Below, one piece after another: positions 24,499-36,900 of a stretch of 64,000 bases of DNA. The notes beneath the pieces are model-generated. The model worked only from the letters and a program-made list of their open reading frames with translations. It made no database searches and had not been told where the DNA came from. Within the stretch, counting starts at the first letter, position 1. Each line of letters begins with the position of its first letter. Source of the stretch: Neopestalotiopsis rosae (lineage: Eukaryota; Ascomycota; Sordariomycetes; Amphisphaeriales; Sporocadaceae); contig JALGAS010000007.1 of NCBI GenBank assembly GCA_023078685.1, positions 558,001 to 622,000 on the forward strand, read 5' to 3'. The translations under genes were made by a program, and so were the position numbers.

Positions 24499-26591
24499 AT
24501 GTTGCGGACATCGTTGCGATCCGTGAGGGCCGTCGGCAGCAAGCCCATTGCTGCTGCCGCCGGCCGTCAATGCCATCCCGCAGTCGCGAGATCTGCGAGG
24601 GTAGCTGGCATGGTGAGTAGAAATCAACACACCTCAATTGAGCCACCGCCATCAAGTATCAGACATCTAATTGACTCGGTTCTTGTAGAGATTCTACGCA
24701 GACGAAAAGAAGCCGTCGATCGAAGACTCGCAACCGGTTAAGCTGCCCAGCGTTGAGACCAATACTGCAGCCACCACCGCGCCTGCATTGAAGGTCGAAG
24801 CCCCCGTTATCAAGCCCGAGGACATCCCATTGGCGCCGCCCACTCCGGAGGCTGTCGCAGCTACTCCTATCAAGAAGAAGGGATTCTTCCGCAGGCTTCG
24901 CAATTACGTCATTACCCTCGTGCTTCTCGGAGGCCTTGCATTCGGCGGTGGTGTCTGGTACTCGCGCATCAATGACAACTTCCACGACTTCTTTGCTGAG
25001 TACATCCCCTTTGGTGAGCAAGCAGTGCTCTTTTTCGAGGAGAAGGACCTTCGCAGACGCTTTCCTCGTCCTGTGGGTTCCGGCAGTCTTCACTCCAAGG
25101 AGGCTGGTGAGCAGGTCAAGATCGGCCCCAAGAGCGGCGCATCATGGAGGGTAGCAGACAGCGGCGAGCAGGCCCCGAGAATGTCGAGCGCCATGCGTGA
25201 CGTTGCATCCAAGCAGGACAGTGCAGCCAAGACCGACATTTCCGCCAAGGCAGAGAAGGCAGTCAAGGCAGCCGCAAAGCCAGTGGCAGCAACATCCGCA
25301 GTCGAGGCCAACAACAAGGCACCCAAGGAGGAGAAGACCAGCAAATCGAGCACACCGGCTTTCAAGGCTCCCGATGTCGATGAGCCTTCCCGCTTCCCCC
25401 CTGCGTCGCCGATCGACCCTCTCAAGGTCAAGGATGCTGAAGACCCTGTCGTGCAGAACCTTGTCAAGATGCTCAACGATATCATCACGGTTGTCAATGC
25501 TGACAATGCTGATGATCGCTTCTCTGCCACAATCGGAAAGGCCAAGAACGAGCTCAACAAGGTCGGATCTCAAATTCGTGACATCAAGGCTCAAATCGAG
25601 AAGGATGCCGCTTCCAAGGTGTCCGCCAAGGTCAACGAGTTTGAGGCGGCTGCCAATGAGCTTGTGGGCCGTGTCGAGAGAGCCATGACTGCCCAGGAAA
25701 GCCAGTGGCGTGAGGAGTTTGCCAGCGAGTTGAAGCGCATCCACGAAGTTTATGACAAGCGCGCCCAGACCGAGCTAGAACGTGAGAAGCTGGTCAATGA
25801 GCAAAAGCTGGAGAACCAGCTCTTGGAGCAGGCTATCGAACTCAAGCGTCACTTTAACAAGCAGATCAAGGAAAGCGTCGAGGCTGAGCGCAGCGGACGT
25901 CTCGGCAAGCTTGACCAGCTGAGCTCTGCCGTCCGGGAGCTGGAGCAACTCACGACTGGCTGGAACGATGTGGTTGACACCAACCTGCGTACGCAGCAGC
26001 TGCACGTGGCTGTTGAGGCGGTTCGCGCTAGCCTCAACGACAGTGAGCACCCGCGTCCGTTTGTCCGTGAGCTCGTTGCTCTCAGGGAGATTGCCTCTGA
26101 CGATGAGGTTGTCAACGCCGCCATTGCTTCCATCAACCCATCCGCTTATCAGCGTGGCGTCAGCCCGCCATCGCAGCTCATTGACCGCTTCCGTCGTGTC
26201 GCTTCTGAGGTTCGTAAGGCTAGCTTGCTTCCCGATGACGCCGGTGTCGCGAGCCACGCCAGCAGCTGGGTGTTGAGCAAGGTCATGTTCAAGAAGGAGG
26301 CTCTTCCCACAGGTGATGATGTCGAGAGCATCCTTACTCGGACACACACATACCTTGAGGAGGGCGATCTGGACAGAGCTACCCGCGAGTTGAATGGACT
26401 GAGTGGGTGGGCAAAGACTCTGTCTCGGGACTGGCTGGCAGAGGCTAGAAAGGTTCTTGAGGTTCAGCAGGCACTCGATGTAAGCACGATCCCTTTCCAA
26501 ACACTGTCAACCAAGAATCCATTATGCTAATCCAATTCATCAGGTTATTTCAACTGAGGCAAGACTGCAGAGCTTGAAGGTGGAGCAGTAA
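24499..26591 (+). CDS. MIC60: MICOS subunit MIC60/mitofilin (3 exons, 650 aa)
   Basis: Core subunit of the MICOS complex at crista junctions of the mitochondrial inner membrane. Exons are 24499-24612, 24689-26479 and 26544-26591; the last adds VISTEARLQSLKVEQ and the stop. The N-terminal region is Arg/Ala-rich without acidic residues (MLRTSLRSVRAVG), a matrix-targeting presequence. One membrane segment lies at about residues 110-128 (NYVITLVLLGGLAFGGGVWY), directly after KKKGFFRRLR. An Ala/Lys linker follows, then a coiled coil (about residues 290-430) and the conserved C-terminal mitofilin signature ending LSRDWLAEARKVLEVQQALD. Length is typical of fungal MIC60. Confidence 0.95.
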
Positions 26592-26988
26592 GTGGCTGCA
26601 TAGCGTTTGAACATAAAAGGCCCATGAAGCCTATTTCTTTTTCTATGTCAAGTGTACATCGTATAAGCCAGCTTGTGTCTCTAGAGAGAAAAAAGGATCA
26701 GGCGGCCGGAAAGCCATTGGCTGGCTGATCTATGTATTATGAAACAGATTCAATAGATGGTGATTCCAAGCTTCGAACAAATGCCCGAGTATGCCAGATT
26801 CCCTTCTTGATTTGGATTTGAAACCCATGTTTTCATTATTGCAGTCATTGGAATTGATGAGACGGCGGCCTTGACACTGCGGATCTGGGTAGCACTTTAT
26901 GATGATCATACATTTGATGTCATTTGCTCGTGGTAGCCAAGATGCTTGAAATTAATATTTATTTGTCAAGGGCCTGTCTTCATCGATT
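26592..26988. other. Convergent 3' intergenic region
   Basis: Short AT-rich gap between the stop codons of MIC60 and the PIG-P gene. Nothing else seen. Confidence 0.6.
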
Positions 26989-27765
26989 TCAAAAGTCATC
27001 ATCGTCGTGATCCCCGTAGCCATAGAGCACCTCATTGACTCCGGCAAGAGGAACGTCCATGACACCGTCGGTGCCCTTGTTCCACACGGCGCGCCACTCA
27101 ATCTCGAGGGCCCTGCTCTCGCTGACCTTTGTGGCGGCGGCGGCGGCGGCCTCGTCGTGGCGCTTGCTGGGGCGCAGGCGGCCGCGGGAGTCGACGCAGG
27201 CGACTTTTGCGGCCTCGTCGACGACGGTCTCGAGGGAGGCCATGGGCAGGGTCAGGTACTCGGTGTTGTAGCAGGCGAGGGCGACGTAGATGTAGACGAT
27301 GAGCATGACGAGGAAGGCGGGCACGGCCAGGGCCCACCAGCGGTTCGGGTAGTAGAAGATGCCCAGGGCGTGCAGGAAGGGCGAGGGCAGGTAGGCCCAG
27401 AGCAGGTAGATGAGAAAGGCCAGCGAGGAGAAGAGGTAGAGGACGAAGCCGTAGTACTCGTACGTGGGCACCTTGGGGCTCGCGCGCGGCACGGGCTCGA
27501 GGTTCCCCTCGTCGTCCGAGGCGTCGGGCGTCGTCGGCCGCGAGGGCCGCAGCAGCGAGGTGAGCGAGGGCGAAGGCGGGAGGGGCGTGGGCGGGCGCCC
27601 GTAAAAGGGCGGCGCAAAGAAGTTTTGCGATATGGGCGGCGGTGGATAAGTTTGGGGCCCTCCGTCGTCTCCGTCGTCGTCGTCGTCTTCGTCGGACGAG
27701 TGCGCCGAGGACAGGTCGTCTTCTGACGACAGGACGTCTGGCTCCTCGTCAAAGTAGTCGTGCAT
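26989..27765 (-). CDS. GPI19: PIG-P/GPI19 subunit of GPI-GlcNAc transferase (258 aa)
   Basis: Small subunit of the ER enzyme that adds GlcNAc to phosphatidylinositol, the first step of GPI-anchor synthesis. The PIG-P domain starts at TYEYYGFVLYLFSSLAFLIY and contains two membrane segments (VLYLFSSLAFLIYLLWAYL and WWALAVPAFLVMLIVYIYV) separated by FYYPNRWW. A proline-rich, acidic N-terminal extension of about 100 residues and an Ala-rich C-terminal tail flank it. The chosen start is MHDYFDEEPD at 27765; the frame stays open upstream but that part has no conserved look. Strong GC richness produces long spurious frames on the opposite strand. Confidence 0.88.
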   Translation of the reverse strand: MHDYFDEEPDVLSSEDDLSSAHSSDEDDDDDGDDGGPQTYPPPPISQNFFAPPFYGRPPTPLPPSPSLTSLLRPSRPTTPDASDDEGNLEPVPRASPKVPTYEYYGFVLYLFSSLAFLIYLLWAYLPSPFLHALGIFYYPNRWWALAVPAFLVMLIVYIYVALACYNTEYLTLPMASLETVVDEAAKVACVDSRGRLRPSKRHDEAAAAAATKVSESRALEIEWRAVWNKGTDGVMDVPLAGVNEVLYGYGDHDDDDF

Positions 27766-28481
27766 CTCTGCTGCCTCTTGTAGATATGCTTCGTGGCTGG
27801 TGATATACCAAGTCTTCGATTCTTGTGTGCAACTCGTAGGTTTCAGGTTACAGACGTATAAGTTAAGTCGTTTGGTGTTGACAATGCTGTAGGAGCTGGA
27901 AATATGGCCGAATGATCGTGGTTGTACGTCCCTCACTATAGACCTCAATCATTGGATCGGCATGGGGAACATTTCAAACGAGAGTGTCGACTTTGATCCG
28001 TCGATATACTGGTAATTGGCAGGATATTGTACATCATGATCCAATGCCACCAGTCGCGACAATGTACGATAGCGATACCTAATACAGAGTATTAGAATGC
28101 TGGGAACATCTGGACGGACGCTTTAATTGATGCACGGGCCACAAAAGTCCCCTGTGGATTGGAGGGTACAATGCCTTTAGGTCAATAACTCCATTCACTA
28201 GAGGTACCTACCTACCTAGGGAAGCTTGAACCGCCTGCCCGCCTGCCCGCCCGCCAACCACCAGCCACGCGACTGAGACTCCCGCAGCGTGTGACGACCG
28301 CCCATAGCTCCAAAGCAACCTCCAAACTCCAGCCCAGGAACGCGCCCGCCTGCCTACCTTAAAATTTAATCCAGTTTGCGCCAACGCCCGAGTTCCACGC
28401 GACGCTTCCTCGACACCCCATTGACACGTCGCAAACATCCCATCAGTCGGGTCAATTGCCCATCAGACACACAAGCCCAGC
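27766..28481. other. Divergent promoter region PIG-P / ARP4
   Basis: No gene. Carries the element GGTACCTACCTACCTAGG at 28202-28220, about 265 bp upstream of ARP4. Confidence 0.6.
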
Positions 28482-30023
28482 ATGGCACAACCATTGACGT
28501 CGGCGAATGCCCCGACTGACATCTACGGTGGAGGTGAGTCAATGTGAATGCCTGTTTCCCCCGTCTGTCTCTGCCTTGAAGCACCAGCCTCGTCCCATTG
28601 ATTCGCCGGGTTATGATGAATCAAGTAGCTAACATGTTCGTGATGAACAGATGAGGTCTCTGCCATGGTCCTCGACGCTGGGTACATCCAAACCCGCGCT
28701 GGCTTTGCAGGCGAGGATGTCCCCAAATCCGTGCTGCCATCGTTTTACGGGTCCGTCAATGGCAAAGATGTGTTTGGCGACGAATGCCTCATTCCCCGCG
28801 CCGACTTTGAGATCAAGAACTACATGTCCCGCACCGAGTCCGTAGTCGAGGACTGGGACGCTGCCACCAAGATCTGGGAGCACATGCTCATCAAGCGCCT
28901 CCAGCCCGAGCGCGAGAGCCCTCCAGAGAAGAACGGCCTCAACGACTCCGCCCCCGATGGCGAGGGTGATGTGTCCATGGAAGATGCTGCTGCCACTGCC
29001 GCTGCTGCATCAGGAGAGTCCACCGAAGATCAGGAAAAGCCGCTCGCCGAGACACCCTTGCTCATGACCGAGGCTCCTTGGAACTCGAGCAAGGCCCGTG
29101 AGAAGTCCATTGAGATTGCCATGGAGAGCTGGGGCGTACCGGCCTTTTGGCTGACCAAGACGCCCGTTGCCGCCGCTTTCGCTGCCGGAAAGGCTAGCGC
29201 CTTGGTGATTGATGTGGGAGGTGCAAACACAAGCGTCACGGCAGTGCACGACGGAATGATTCTCAAGCGCTCGATCCAAAAGTCGCCTGTGGGCGGCCTT
29301 TGGCTCTCGTCGCAAATCCGCAGCATGTGGGATAGCAATGAGCCCAAGGTGGAAGTCGTGCCCACGTTCATGGTCCAGAACAAGACTCCCGTGGATGCTG
29401 GCCAGCCCGCCCAGGCCAAGCTGCGAAAGTTCCCCTTTGAGATTTCGCCGAGTTTCCGCGCTTATGAGGAAGAGCGCCTACTCACGGAATACAAGGAGTC
29501 GGTGGTGGAAGTCTGGAGAGGCCCTGGAAAGTACAGCAACCCTGGTAACGAGGAGCTCGTCAAGAGCCAACCGGGTCGCATCTTTGAGATGCCAGACGGC
29601 GCAAACCAGATGTGGCGCGAGCAGCGATACCGCGTATCAGAGGGTCTGTGGGACGATGCGGCACAGCTGCCTGTCTCTGGATCGGATCCCATCACCAAGG
29701 CTCAGACCGTCCCCGAGCTCGTCCGCGCCTGTCTTAACAATGTCGACGTGGACCTGCGGCCAAACTTGTTGGGCAACATTGTCGTCACTGGAGGCTCCAG
29801 TCTCCTCTCTGGATTCAACGACCGTCTCAATAATGAGCTGACGGCCATGTATCCTGGAATGCGAATCAAGTTGCACGCGGCAGGTCTCACCACGGAACGC
29901 AGATTTGGTGCTTGGATAGGCGGCAGCATCTTGGCCAGCTTGGGCACATTTCACCAAATGTGGATTTCCAAGAAGGAATATGATGAGAATGGCGCGGGTA
30001 TTGTAGAGAAGCGTTGCAAGTAG
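28482..30023 (+). CDS. ARP4: Actin-related protein ARP4 (2 exons, 474 aa)
   Basis: Nuclear actin-related protein, a shared subunit of the NuA4 acetyltransferase and the INO80 and SWR1 remodelers, where it binds actin and nucleosomes. Exons are 28482-28533 and 28651-30023. The actin fold is clear: [20 protein letters not shown] at the phosphate-1 loop, [19 protein letters not shown] in the second phosphate loop, and [18 protein letters not shown] plus [22 protein letters not shown] near the C terminus. An acidic insertion (about residues 95-130, [15 protein letters not shown]) distinguishes it from actin and fits ARP4. Length is normal for fungal ARP4. Confidence 0.94.
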
Positions 30024-30658
30024 TAGTGTCAACATCATCATCACACCGAAGGTGGACGAAGCATGGGATAATATCCAGGGTCTCCCCACCCCTTGTACTG
30101 CATTGAAAGGGGGGAGATGGCAGAGAGAAGAGACAAAAAAGCGGTACTTGCTGGCGTATGGAGTTTGGTGGGCTCAGTAGACCTGATCAGGGCGCTCGGA
30201 ATTTGCGAGCTCACAAAGATTTTGAGCTCTCACATTTGAATACTTAGATGGACGTGTAGCCTCACTTGGGACTGCTCCCAACAAGATTCTAAATTTTTGT
30301 GATTTCAACAAGAAATGGCTCGCACTGAAACAATTGATTTGATCCGAATACAGATGGCCGACCTGTATTGAAGCTGTTGTTGACATACGATAAGGGGTCA
30401 TGATTCATTTTTCCATGTACAAATTACTGCATAAAGGCATGAGCCACATGGTTTATTTTCTATTGTACATATATCGACAAACAAGAGTAGAGATTGGTCT
30501 CCATCTAAACCCGCAAACCTTGACTTATCATACACCACTACCACACCAGCATAGAGCTTCAGGCGACACTCTTTTTCACACAAATCGTAGTCCCTTTTCT
30601 TTTCTTTTCTTTTCTTCTCCTCTCTCCCCCCTCTTATCCTTTGGACACTCTTTGGTTT
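30024..30658. other. Convergent 3' intergenic region
   Basis: Between the stop codons of ARP4 and the DUF423 gene. Contains a TTTTC repeat at 30593-30618. No gene. Confidence 0.6.
30593..30618. repeat. TTTTC pentanucleotide repeat
   Basis: Consecutive CTTTT units, read as purine-rich AAAAG on the strand of the DUF423 transcript just after its stop codon. Confidence 0.8.
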
Positions 30659-31510
30659 TTAACGCGCACCCAAGGTGCCCAAGCCCAGACGACCACGGCT
30701 GCCCACGGCCAGGGCGGCCCAGCCGGCGATGAAGCACAAGCCGCCGAGCGGGGTGACGGGCCCCATGGTGCGGCCGTACTTGGCCGGGTCCAGCGTCAGG
30801 AGGTACAGGCTGCCCGAGAACATGGTCATGCCCGCGACGAAGAGCCCGCCGGCCCAGCGCGTGGCGCGCGTCTGCGGCGCCAGCGAGGCTACCACCAGGG
30901 TTGCTACCGAGTGGACTAGTTGGTACTTTTTATGCGAAAGAAAATAACGTTAGTTTTTTTCATGAGATTTTTATCTAACTCTGTTGATGGTGGCATGAGA
31001 ATGCCATTTCGAAGGGGAAAGGATCCAAGTATGCTTAGTAATGAAGAACGTTGTGGAAAAGAGATCAATACGCGTTTTGTCATGGACCATGAGAAATAGT
31101 GTTTTGTCTTTTCTCATATATGACCAAGGGCAAAATGTAAAAGTATCATGAGAAGACCGACGATGAAAAGGAGCAAAGCAAACAAGAAACAGATTGTGTG
31201 GGAGAAGGGCGTGTGGATTTATATTTACCTGAGCAGCCGTGTTCCAGTTTTGCAAGCGCGCAGGATCCGCGATGCGCTTCTTGAGCCCGTGGGCGCCAAA
31301 GGCACCGAGGGCGACGGCCGTGCCGCCGTATACGGCCGCCAGGGTCGTCAGAATGGCCATGATCCGGACTTGTGTTGGTGTTGTTGCTGTTGTTTCGTCA
31401 CGGGCAAGTTGGCCTTGCTCTGTTTGGATGGCGACCGGGGGACGATTGGTTAGGAGTGGTGATGCCTCGTCTACTGCGATTTGTGAATGCTCTATCTCTC
31501 TTGAGCTCAT
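30659..31510 (-). CDS. DUF423/TMEM256 membrane protein (2 exons, up to 182 aa)
   Basis: Small polytopic membrane protein of the DUF423 family (bacterial YgdD, animal TMEM256); biochemical function unknown. Exons are 31510-31229 and 30925-30659. Signatures are VALGAFGAHGLKKRI and, after the intron, YQLVHSVATLVV, then LFVAGMTMFSGSLYLL and MGPVTPLGGLCFIAGW. Four hydrophobic helices are expected. The intron ends in AAAAAG but has a perfect CTAAC branch point 22 nt before, so the acceptor is credible. The start is uncertain: the longest form begins MSSREIEHSQ, while an internal Met at 31360 (MAILTTLAAVYGG) gives a 132-residue protein of normal family length. Confidence 0.85.
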
Positions 31511-31918
31511 CTAGGCGATAGAAAATGATAGCTCTTACGTTGATGAGAGATTGGAAGAGAACTCTACTAGATGGAGTGAATCGGATTTGGAGGTTGACTT
31601 GCGGTCCGTCCCGCTCTTGCCGAATGGGTTCGCTTAGTTCTCACGTCCGGCCTGAAAGCCCGAAGATCCACTTTTCTGTTTCCGGTGGCTTCGCATATTT
31701 CTCCTCTTATTATAATGCCACGGCTTGATGTATGTCAAGTTGCTGCTGATGGCATGTATCTTGAGGAAGTGAGCAAGCGTTTGGTCTTAGTGATAGGATG
31801 ACTGTGGATATTTAGAATAGGTAGGTAATATTGTTATCATCACTCATCTTTGATCATGATACAGCCTAGAACTCGTAGTGGCCTTACAGTCTATTATGAC
31901 CAAACATAATGGCTCACT
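31511..31918. other. Intergenic MEMO1 / DUF423
   Basis: 3' flank of the MEMO1 gene and promoter of the DUF423 gene. One TAGGTAGGTA element at 31817-31829. No gene. Confidence 0.6.
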
Positions 31919-32976
31919 CTACATAATGGCATAGGCCGACGCATAGCTGACACTCGAGTCACCCATATCCTCGACCAGGCCACTCCTCTGATATTGAGTA
32001 AACTTGAAGCGATACTTGTCCGTCCCCCCTGCATTGTTCTCCTTTGCCAGGACCTCGAGGGCCGCCATGGTGACGCCAATGGGGTGCCGGCCGCAGACCG
32101 TGTTCTCCGTCTTGGCCAGGTTCTCGACAAAGTCGTCGTGCCGGCCGCCCTTGATCGCGTCCATGGCCTGGTGGTCAATCTCCTTGATGTGCTCGTGAAT
32201 GGGGCTGCCCTTGGCGTGTGGCGTGTAGCGGAAGCGGCGGCCCCAGTGACAAAAGTCGGAGCTCACCACGACGGCGGCCTCGGGGTCGCGAAAGTAGGGG
32301 GCCAGCAGCTCGCCAAAGCTCTTCTCCTCGGGGCCCTTGTTGTCGCCAATAAGGATCGGAACAATGGTCGGGTACTCGGACTCGGACCCAAACGTCTGGC
32401 TGCACCGCTTGTAAATGTAGGGCAGGTGCATCTCGAGGGAATGCTCCTCAACGTCATTATCCTCACCACCGCTCGTTCGGATGTCCGAGAACTTGCCCGT
32501 ATCCCGGAGCTCCTTGGTCACGGCCTCGTCCACCACCAGATCGCCGAATGGCGTGGCGTACTTTGCGTACCTAGTCAGAGCACATCCCTTTAGGTAGTAC
32601 GTGTGTGAAGGTCCCAGCACAAAGACTCGCTTGACGTTGCTGAGGTCGAGCGCCTTGTACGCCCACGCGGCGCAGGGCCCCGAGTAGCTGTACCCAGCGT
32701 GTCTGCGGGGCAAAAGACGGCCAGGTCAGTATTGCACTCTCTTTTGGCCAGCACGATAAAACAAAGAATACTTCATGTTCTTAATCACGAGCTGAGCTGG
32801 GGCTGGGCATCTCACGGTGCAATAACGACCCTCGCGCCGGGTATAGGCAGGCTGCTGTTGTCCAAGGTGGTGGGCACGTCGGCCAAATAACCGTCCAGCT
32901 GCTTCGAAAGCACCTTGGCCCGGCCCTCGTACCAGCTGCCTGCATGACTTGCAGCACGAGTCCCTTTTTGCGCCAT
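31919..32976 (-). CDS. MHO1: MEMO1-family protein (2 exons, 314 aa)
   Basis: MEMO-like protein (human MEMO1, yeast Mho1), a fold related to class III extradiol dioxygenases and linked to copper/redox balance; enzyme activity in fungi is not settled. Exons are 32976-32816 and 32702-31919, joining in the conserved VVIAPHAGYSYSGP. The start MAQKGTRAASHAGSWYEG is the standard family N terminus. Conserved metal-site region residues appear as HAGYSYSG (about 55), EHSLEMHLPY, SSDFCHWGRRF and CGRHPIG. Length equals the family norm. Transcribed in the same direction as the DUF423 gene, about 400 bp apart. Confidence 0.93.
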
Positions 32977-33928
32977 GTTCTTCTTTCTAGCCCGGTCCCT
33001 TTCTTCAATGTTTGGATCAAAATACCTGGAAGGAAAAACGAAGGATTGAAGCCGCTGTCTCCAATTCTGTTATCGGGTGGTTTGCAGTGTCAGATTGCTT
33101 GTGAGGAGCTCTGGCTTCCAATGTTTACAGTCAAGCTCAGGGAAGCTCGAGCTCCAGCTTGAGACAGCTTGAGCAATACGTACCCCAGCTGCCCCTCATT
33201 GATGTAATCATGTCAAGGTACCTGTGGACAGCAGTAGGTTAGCTAGGTAGTAAGTACATACATGGCGGTAGGTACGTGCTCCATCGCTGCTGAATATCAA
33301 CGTCCGTTGCGGGGTCGCTTGTATTGAGCCAGTATACTTTGTCCTTTTAAGCGTACAAGCATCCCTTGCACGAGTAGTATCAAATCGAATACCGGACTTC
33401 CCATCACTTCACATACATATTTGTATTTTATCTATAGGAATGACACGAGTCCGCTTCTCCGCTTCAGGGTCCGCACCATGCTAGATAAACTGAGCCAAGC
33501 ATATACTAATGGATGTTAGACTGTCCCAGTGAAGTGTTTTGACCCATGTCACGAATAAAACATCTCGCGATGATGTGAGAAAAGAAATATATATGTCGTA
33601 CGACCCTGACTGTTTGTTTCTACAAAGGCAAAAGTGACCCTGGGTATCTAGCATACTTGCTATGCCTGCAGTAATGATAGCAAAAATATCATCTCCGTTT
33701 CTTTCCCTCCCTTCTCTTTGAACTGGTCTAGAGAACACCACAGAACTCCCATACTCCAATCGATTCCTGAAAACAAAATAATCATCATTATTTCCAGTTT
33801 CCTTTAAAAATAAAAAAATGCTTCGCCCGTGGGCAGCTTGATCACCACCGATATCGCCAAGGCTGATCTTTCCAATCCTCTTCATTTTCTACACCACTGA
33901 CGACCCCAAAGTAGCGGCCAGCGTCCAG
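32977..33928. other. Intergenic kinesin-5 / MEMO1
   Basis: Promoter of MEMO1 (GTAGGTA-type elements at 33216-33278) and 3' flank of kinesin-5. A minus-strand frame of 134 codons at 33481-33885 was considered and not accepted. Confidence 0.6.
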
Positions 33929-36900
33929 CTAGTGTGCAAGCCGGGGGCTCTTTCTCCTCGAGGCACTCTGAGCAAAGATCTCTCCGGCTCCCTCTACCGG
34001 GGGCATGTTTTCGCGGCCCTCGGCCGGCATCACCGCACCCGTCCTTTTGCCGAGGTTGGCTGTTCGCATGATTTTGCTCTTCTTGTGCAGCGGGGGCGTA
34101 CTGTCGATATCAGAAGCGGTCGTACTGATAACTCCCGGTCCGATACTTGCGCTGAAACCCTGTGTTGTACCAACTGGACTTGTCAATTGCTCAAAGCCAA
34201 CGTTTGGATGGACTTCGCGAAGGCTCATGGACAGTGGTTGTTGAGGCGCAGGTGATTCTGACGAGTCTGGGCGTGATGGCGACTGATCCTCCGTGACGGT
34301 CATGTCTGCATCGGCAAACACGCCCCCATGGCCAGTGATGGACGGCTTACTCGGCGTTGAGCCCCCGTGCAATTCGTTGATGAGTGCGGAGTGTGATTTC
34401 GTGTGCGGAAGGCTAGTTGGGAAGTCGTAAACGAGCTTCTGCGGCGTACTGCCCGTTGGTATGTACTCTTGCAAGTTCGTCGTGGAAATCTCTTCACGGA
34501 GAGTTGCTAGTGGTTGGCACACAGTTTCATCTAGCGGTTCCAGGCCATCCATGGCTGCATCAATGGTCGTTTCCATCTCTGCACCAAGATCCTCAACGCG
34601 CGAAAAGGTGTCCTTGAAATGCGACTGGATGTTGCCGTACGATCCCTCCACGGTCCCCGAGAGCTTCGTGAAAGACGCGACATGCTCACCGTGATGAGCG
34701 GCGTTCTGTGATCTCGCGCGAGTCACAAAATCGTCGAGCGCTGTCATTTGCACATCCAAGTCTCTCATTTGCTCGTCAACTACCCGCACCGTCTCAGCGT
34801 GCACCGATTTTGTGGTGCCCTGAATGGATGTACTGTGCTCGTTTGCGGTCTGTATATCGTGTCAGTTTCTCACTTGCATTGGGGGAAAGGCCGGGGAACC
34901 TACATTCCAATCATCCTTCAGCTTTGTCTTCAAAGTTTCTCGCGACTTCGAAACGTCAGTCATCAGCTGGGACTCTCTGCCGCCCCATTCGTCCATCGCT
35001 CGAGAGTACACTGCCATGCTGCCTTCGAACTCTGTATTTGTCTCGCGGACGCTCCGCTGAATGTCCGCAGCCTTGTCGGCCAAACGAGAGTCCTGCAGCT
35101 CAGCTTGGGAACTGATCAGGCCCGTAATCTGCAAAAGAAGATTCTTTCGCTCCTCAGCAGCTTGCCTTCGCTCCTGTTCAATGACTTGTTGAACCTTTGC
35201 CGCGATGCCTTCATTTGACCGCAAAATTGTCTCCCCAGCGTCCTTCAGCTGTTCTCTCAGGCTATCGGACTCTTCCCTCTGACTCGTAATGTGCCTCATG
35301 AGAGCTTCAAAAATTGTCTTGAAGTCCTTGCCTAATGACGAGTACGAAGCGTGGAGTTGGTTGTGGAATGTCCCAAGTTCACTAAGAACCTCTTGTGCAA
35401 TCTTCTCCGCGGCCCCGGCGATACTCTGGAGGCTCTCGCCAACCCTCTCCTTGATGTTGTCGCGAACCTCCTTGATCTCCTCCAGGACCTCATCCATTTC
35501 TTGCTTGGACTTTTCCTTTTGGGATGCAAGATTGTCTCTAGATTGAAGGAATTGTTCCAGATTTGAGTTGAGGAACGCCTGAGTCGATGTGAGCTTTTCA
35601 ACCTCACCCTGAACAAAAGATTCCATTCTCTGAGAAATGTTGGCAATATGTTCTTGTTGTTCGCCTTGAAACTCCTGGACACGGTTTTCCACCAGAGACG
35701 TGACATCAGCGACCTGGTCTTGCGCAACCTCCCAGGTGCCACGATTGAGGTTCTGGAGGTCAGATTTCCGCTTGTTCTTTGCGCGAAGACCACCGACATG
35801 GCTGACTGTTTCTTGGATTGTCGAGATCAATTGGTCGCCGATAATATGCATCTCTTGCTCCGTCTTCTCGTGAGCCTTTCGGATATGCGTCTCTTCGGCA
35901 AGTGACTTTCGAGTTGCTGCTAGTACCACCTCAGTTTGACCGAGCACGCCCTTGGTATCATCCAGCTGCGACCTGGTATCCTCGTGGTCCTTCTTCAGAC
36001 CCATGAAATTGGATGTCAGTGAAAAGAGTTCCTGAACCTTGTTCTTGAGATTTGACTCCAGGGTGCCAATCTTGGCTGCTTGTTCCTCGGTTTGTATCCT
36101 CCTCGATTCGCTCTCTACTGTCATTTCTTCGTAGCTTTCATTGGGTAAGTAAACACCATTTCTTGTTCTTGTTGCGATCAACTCGCTCTTTAGTCGCTCA
36201 ATCTCGTACGTGAATTCCTTCAGCAAGGTCTTCTTATTGATCAAGGCGTTGAATTGTGGCTTATTGCGGATATTCTTGGCGCGGAAAGCATAGTCCAGCG
36301 TGGAGATGGTTTCTTCGAGATTAGCCCTCGCCGGAGAAATTGTTGCAATGATGCAAGTCTTTGTTCGACCTCCAAGAGAGTCCTGGAGGAGTCGGGTGAG
36401 CTTGGACTCTCGGTAGGGAATATGAGCGCTGCGGTCGACGAGAGCGTTGATGACACGGCCGAGCGTAAGCAAACTCTTGTTGATTAGACCCGCTTCAGCA
36501 GCTCGCTTATTTTCGGCACCAGATCTTTGTATGTTCTCGCTGCCAGCAAGATCGACGAGGTTGAGCTTTCCGGAGCTGATGTAGTCCTCTCCATCCTCGC
36601 CCTTCTTCTTGACATAAGTTGTAATCGTAAAGACGGTGTGACTTCGACTGCTGAGATCATTACATTTGGTGGCGGCAACCTGACGTTTCAAGCTTCCATC
36701 CTGAAGAAGCTTGACACCCTGTGCGGCCGTCATGATGTGAGTCTCTTCCATTCCCTGCACAATCGTGGTAGCGTGGCCCTTTCGTGACGTATCGTCGAAA
36801 ATCTTGAGTTTCGTGTTTTCTTCTCGAGCAATGAGGTCGCGCAGCTCTTCATTGTAGAGCTCAATAAAAGAGCACTTGACGGAGCTTTCGATTCCCTCCC

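Noticed and set aside
27007..27726. 239-codon Gly/Val/Arg-rich plus-strand frame
   Set aside because: Antisense to the GC-rich PIG-P gene; composition is what the complement of that coding sequence gives.
33481..33885. 134-codon minus-strand frame after kinesin-5
   Set aside because: Begins just past the kinesin-5 stop, in what should be its 3' untranslated region, with no recognisable domain and AT-rich composition.
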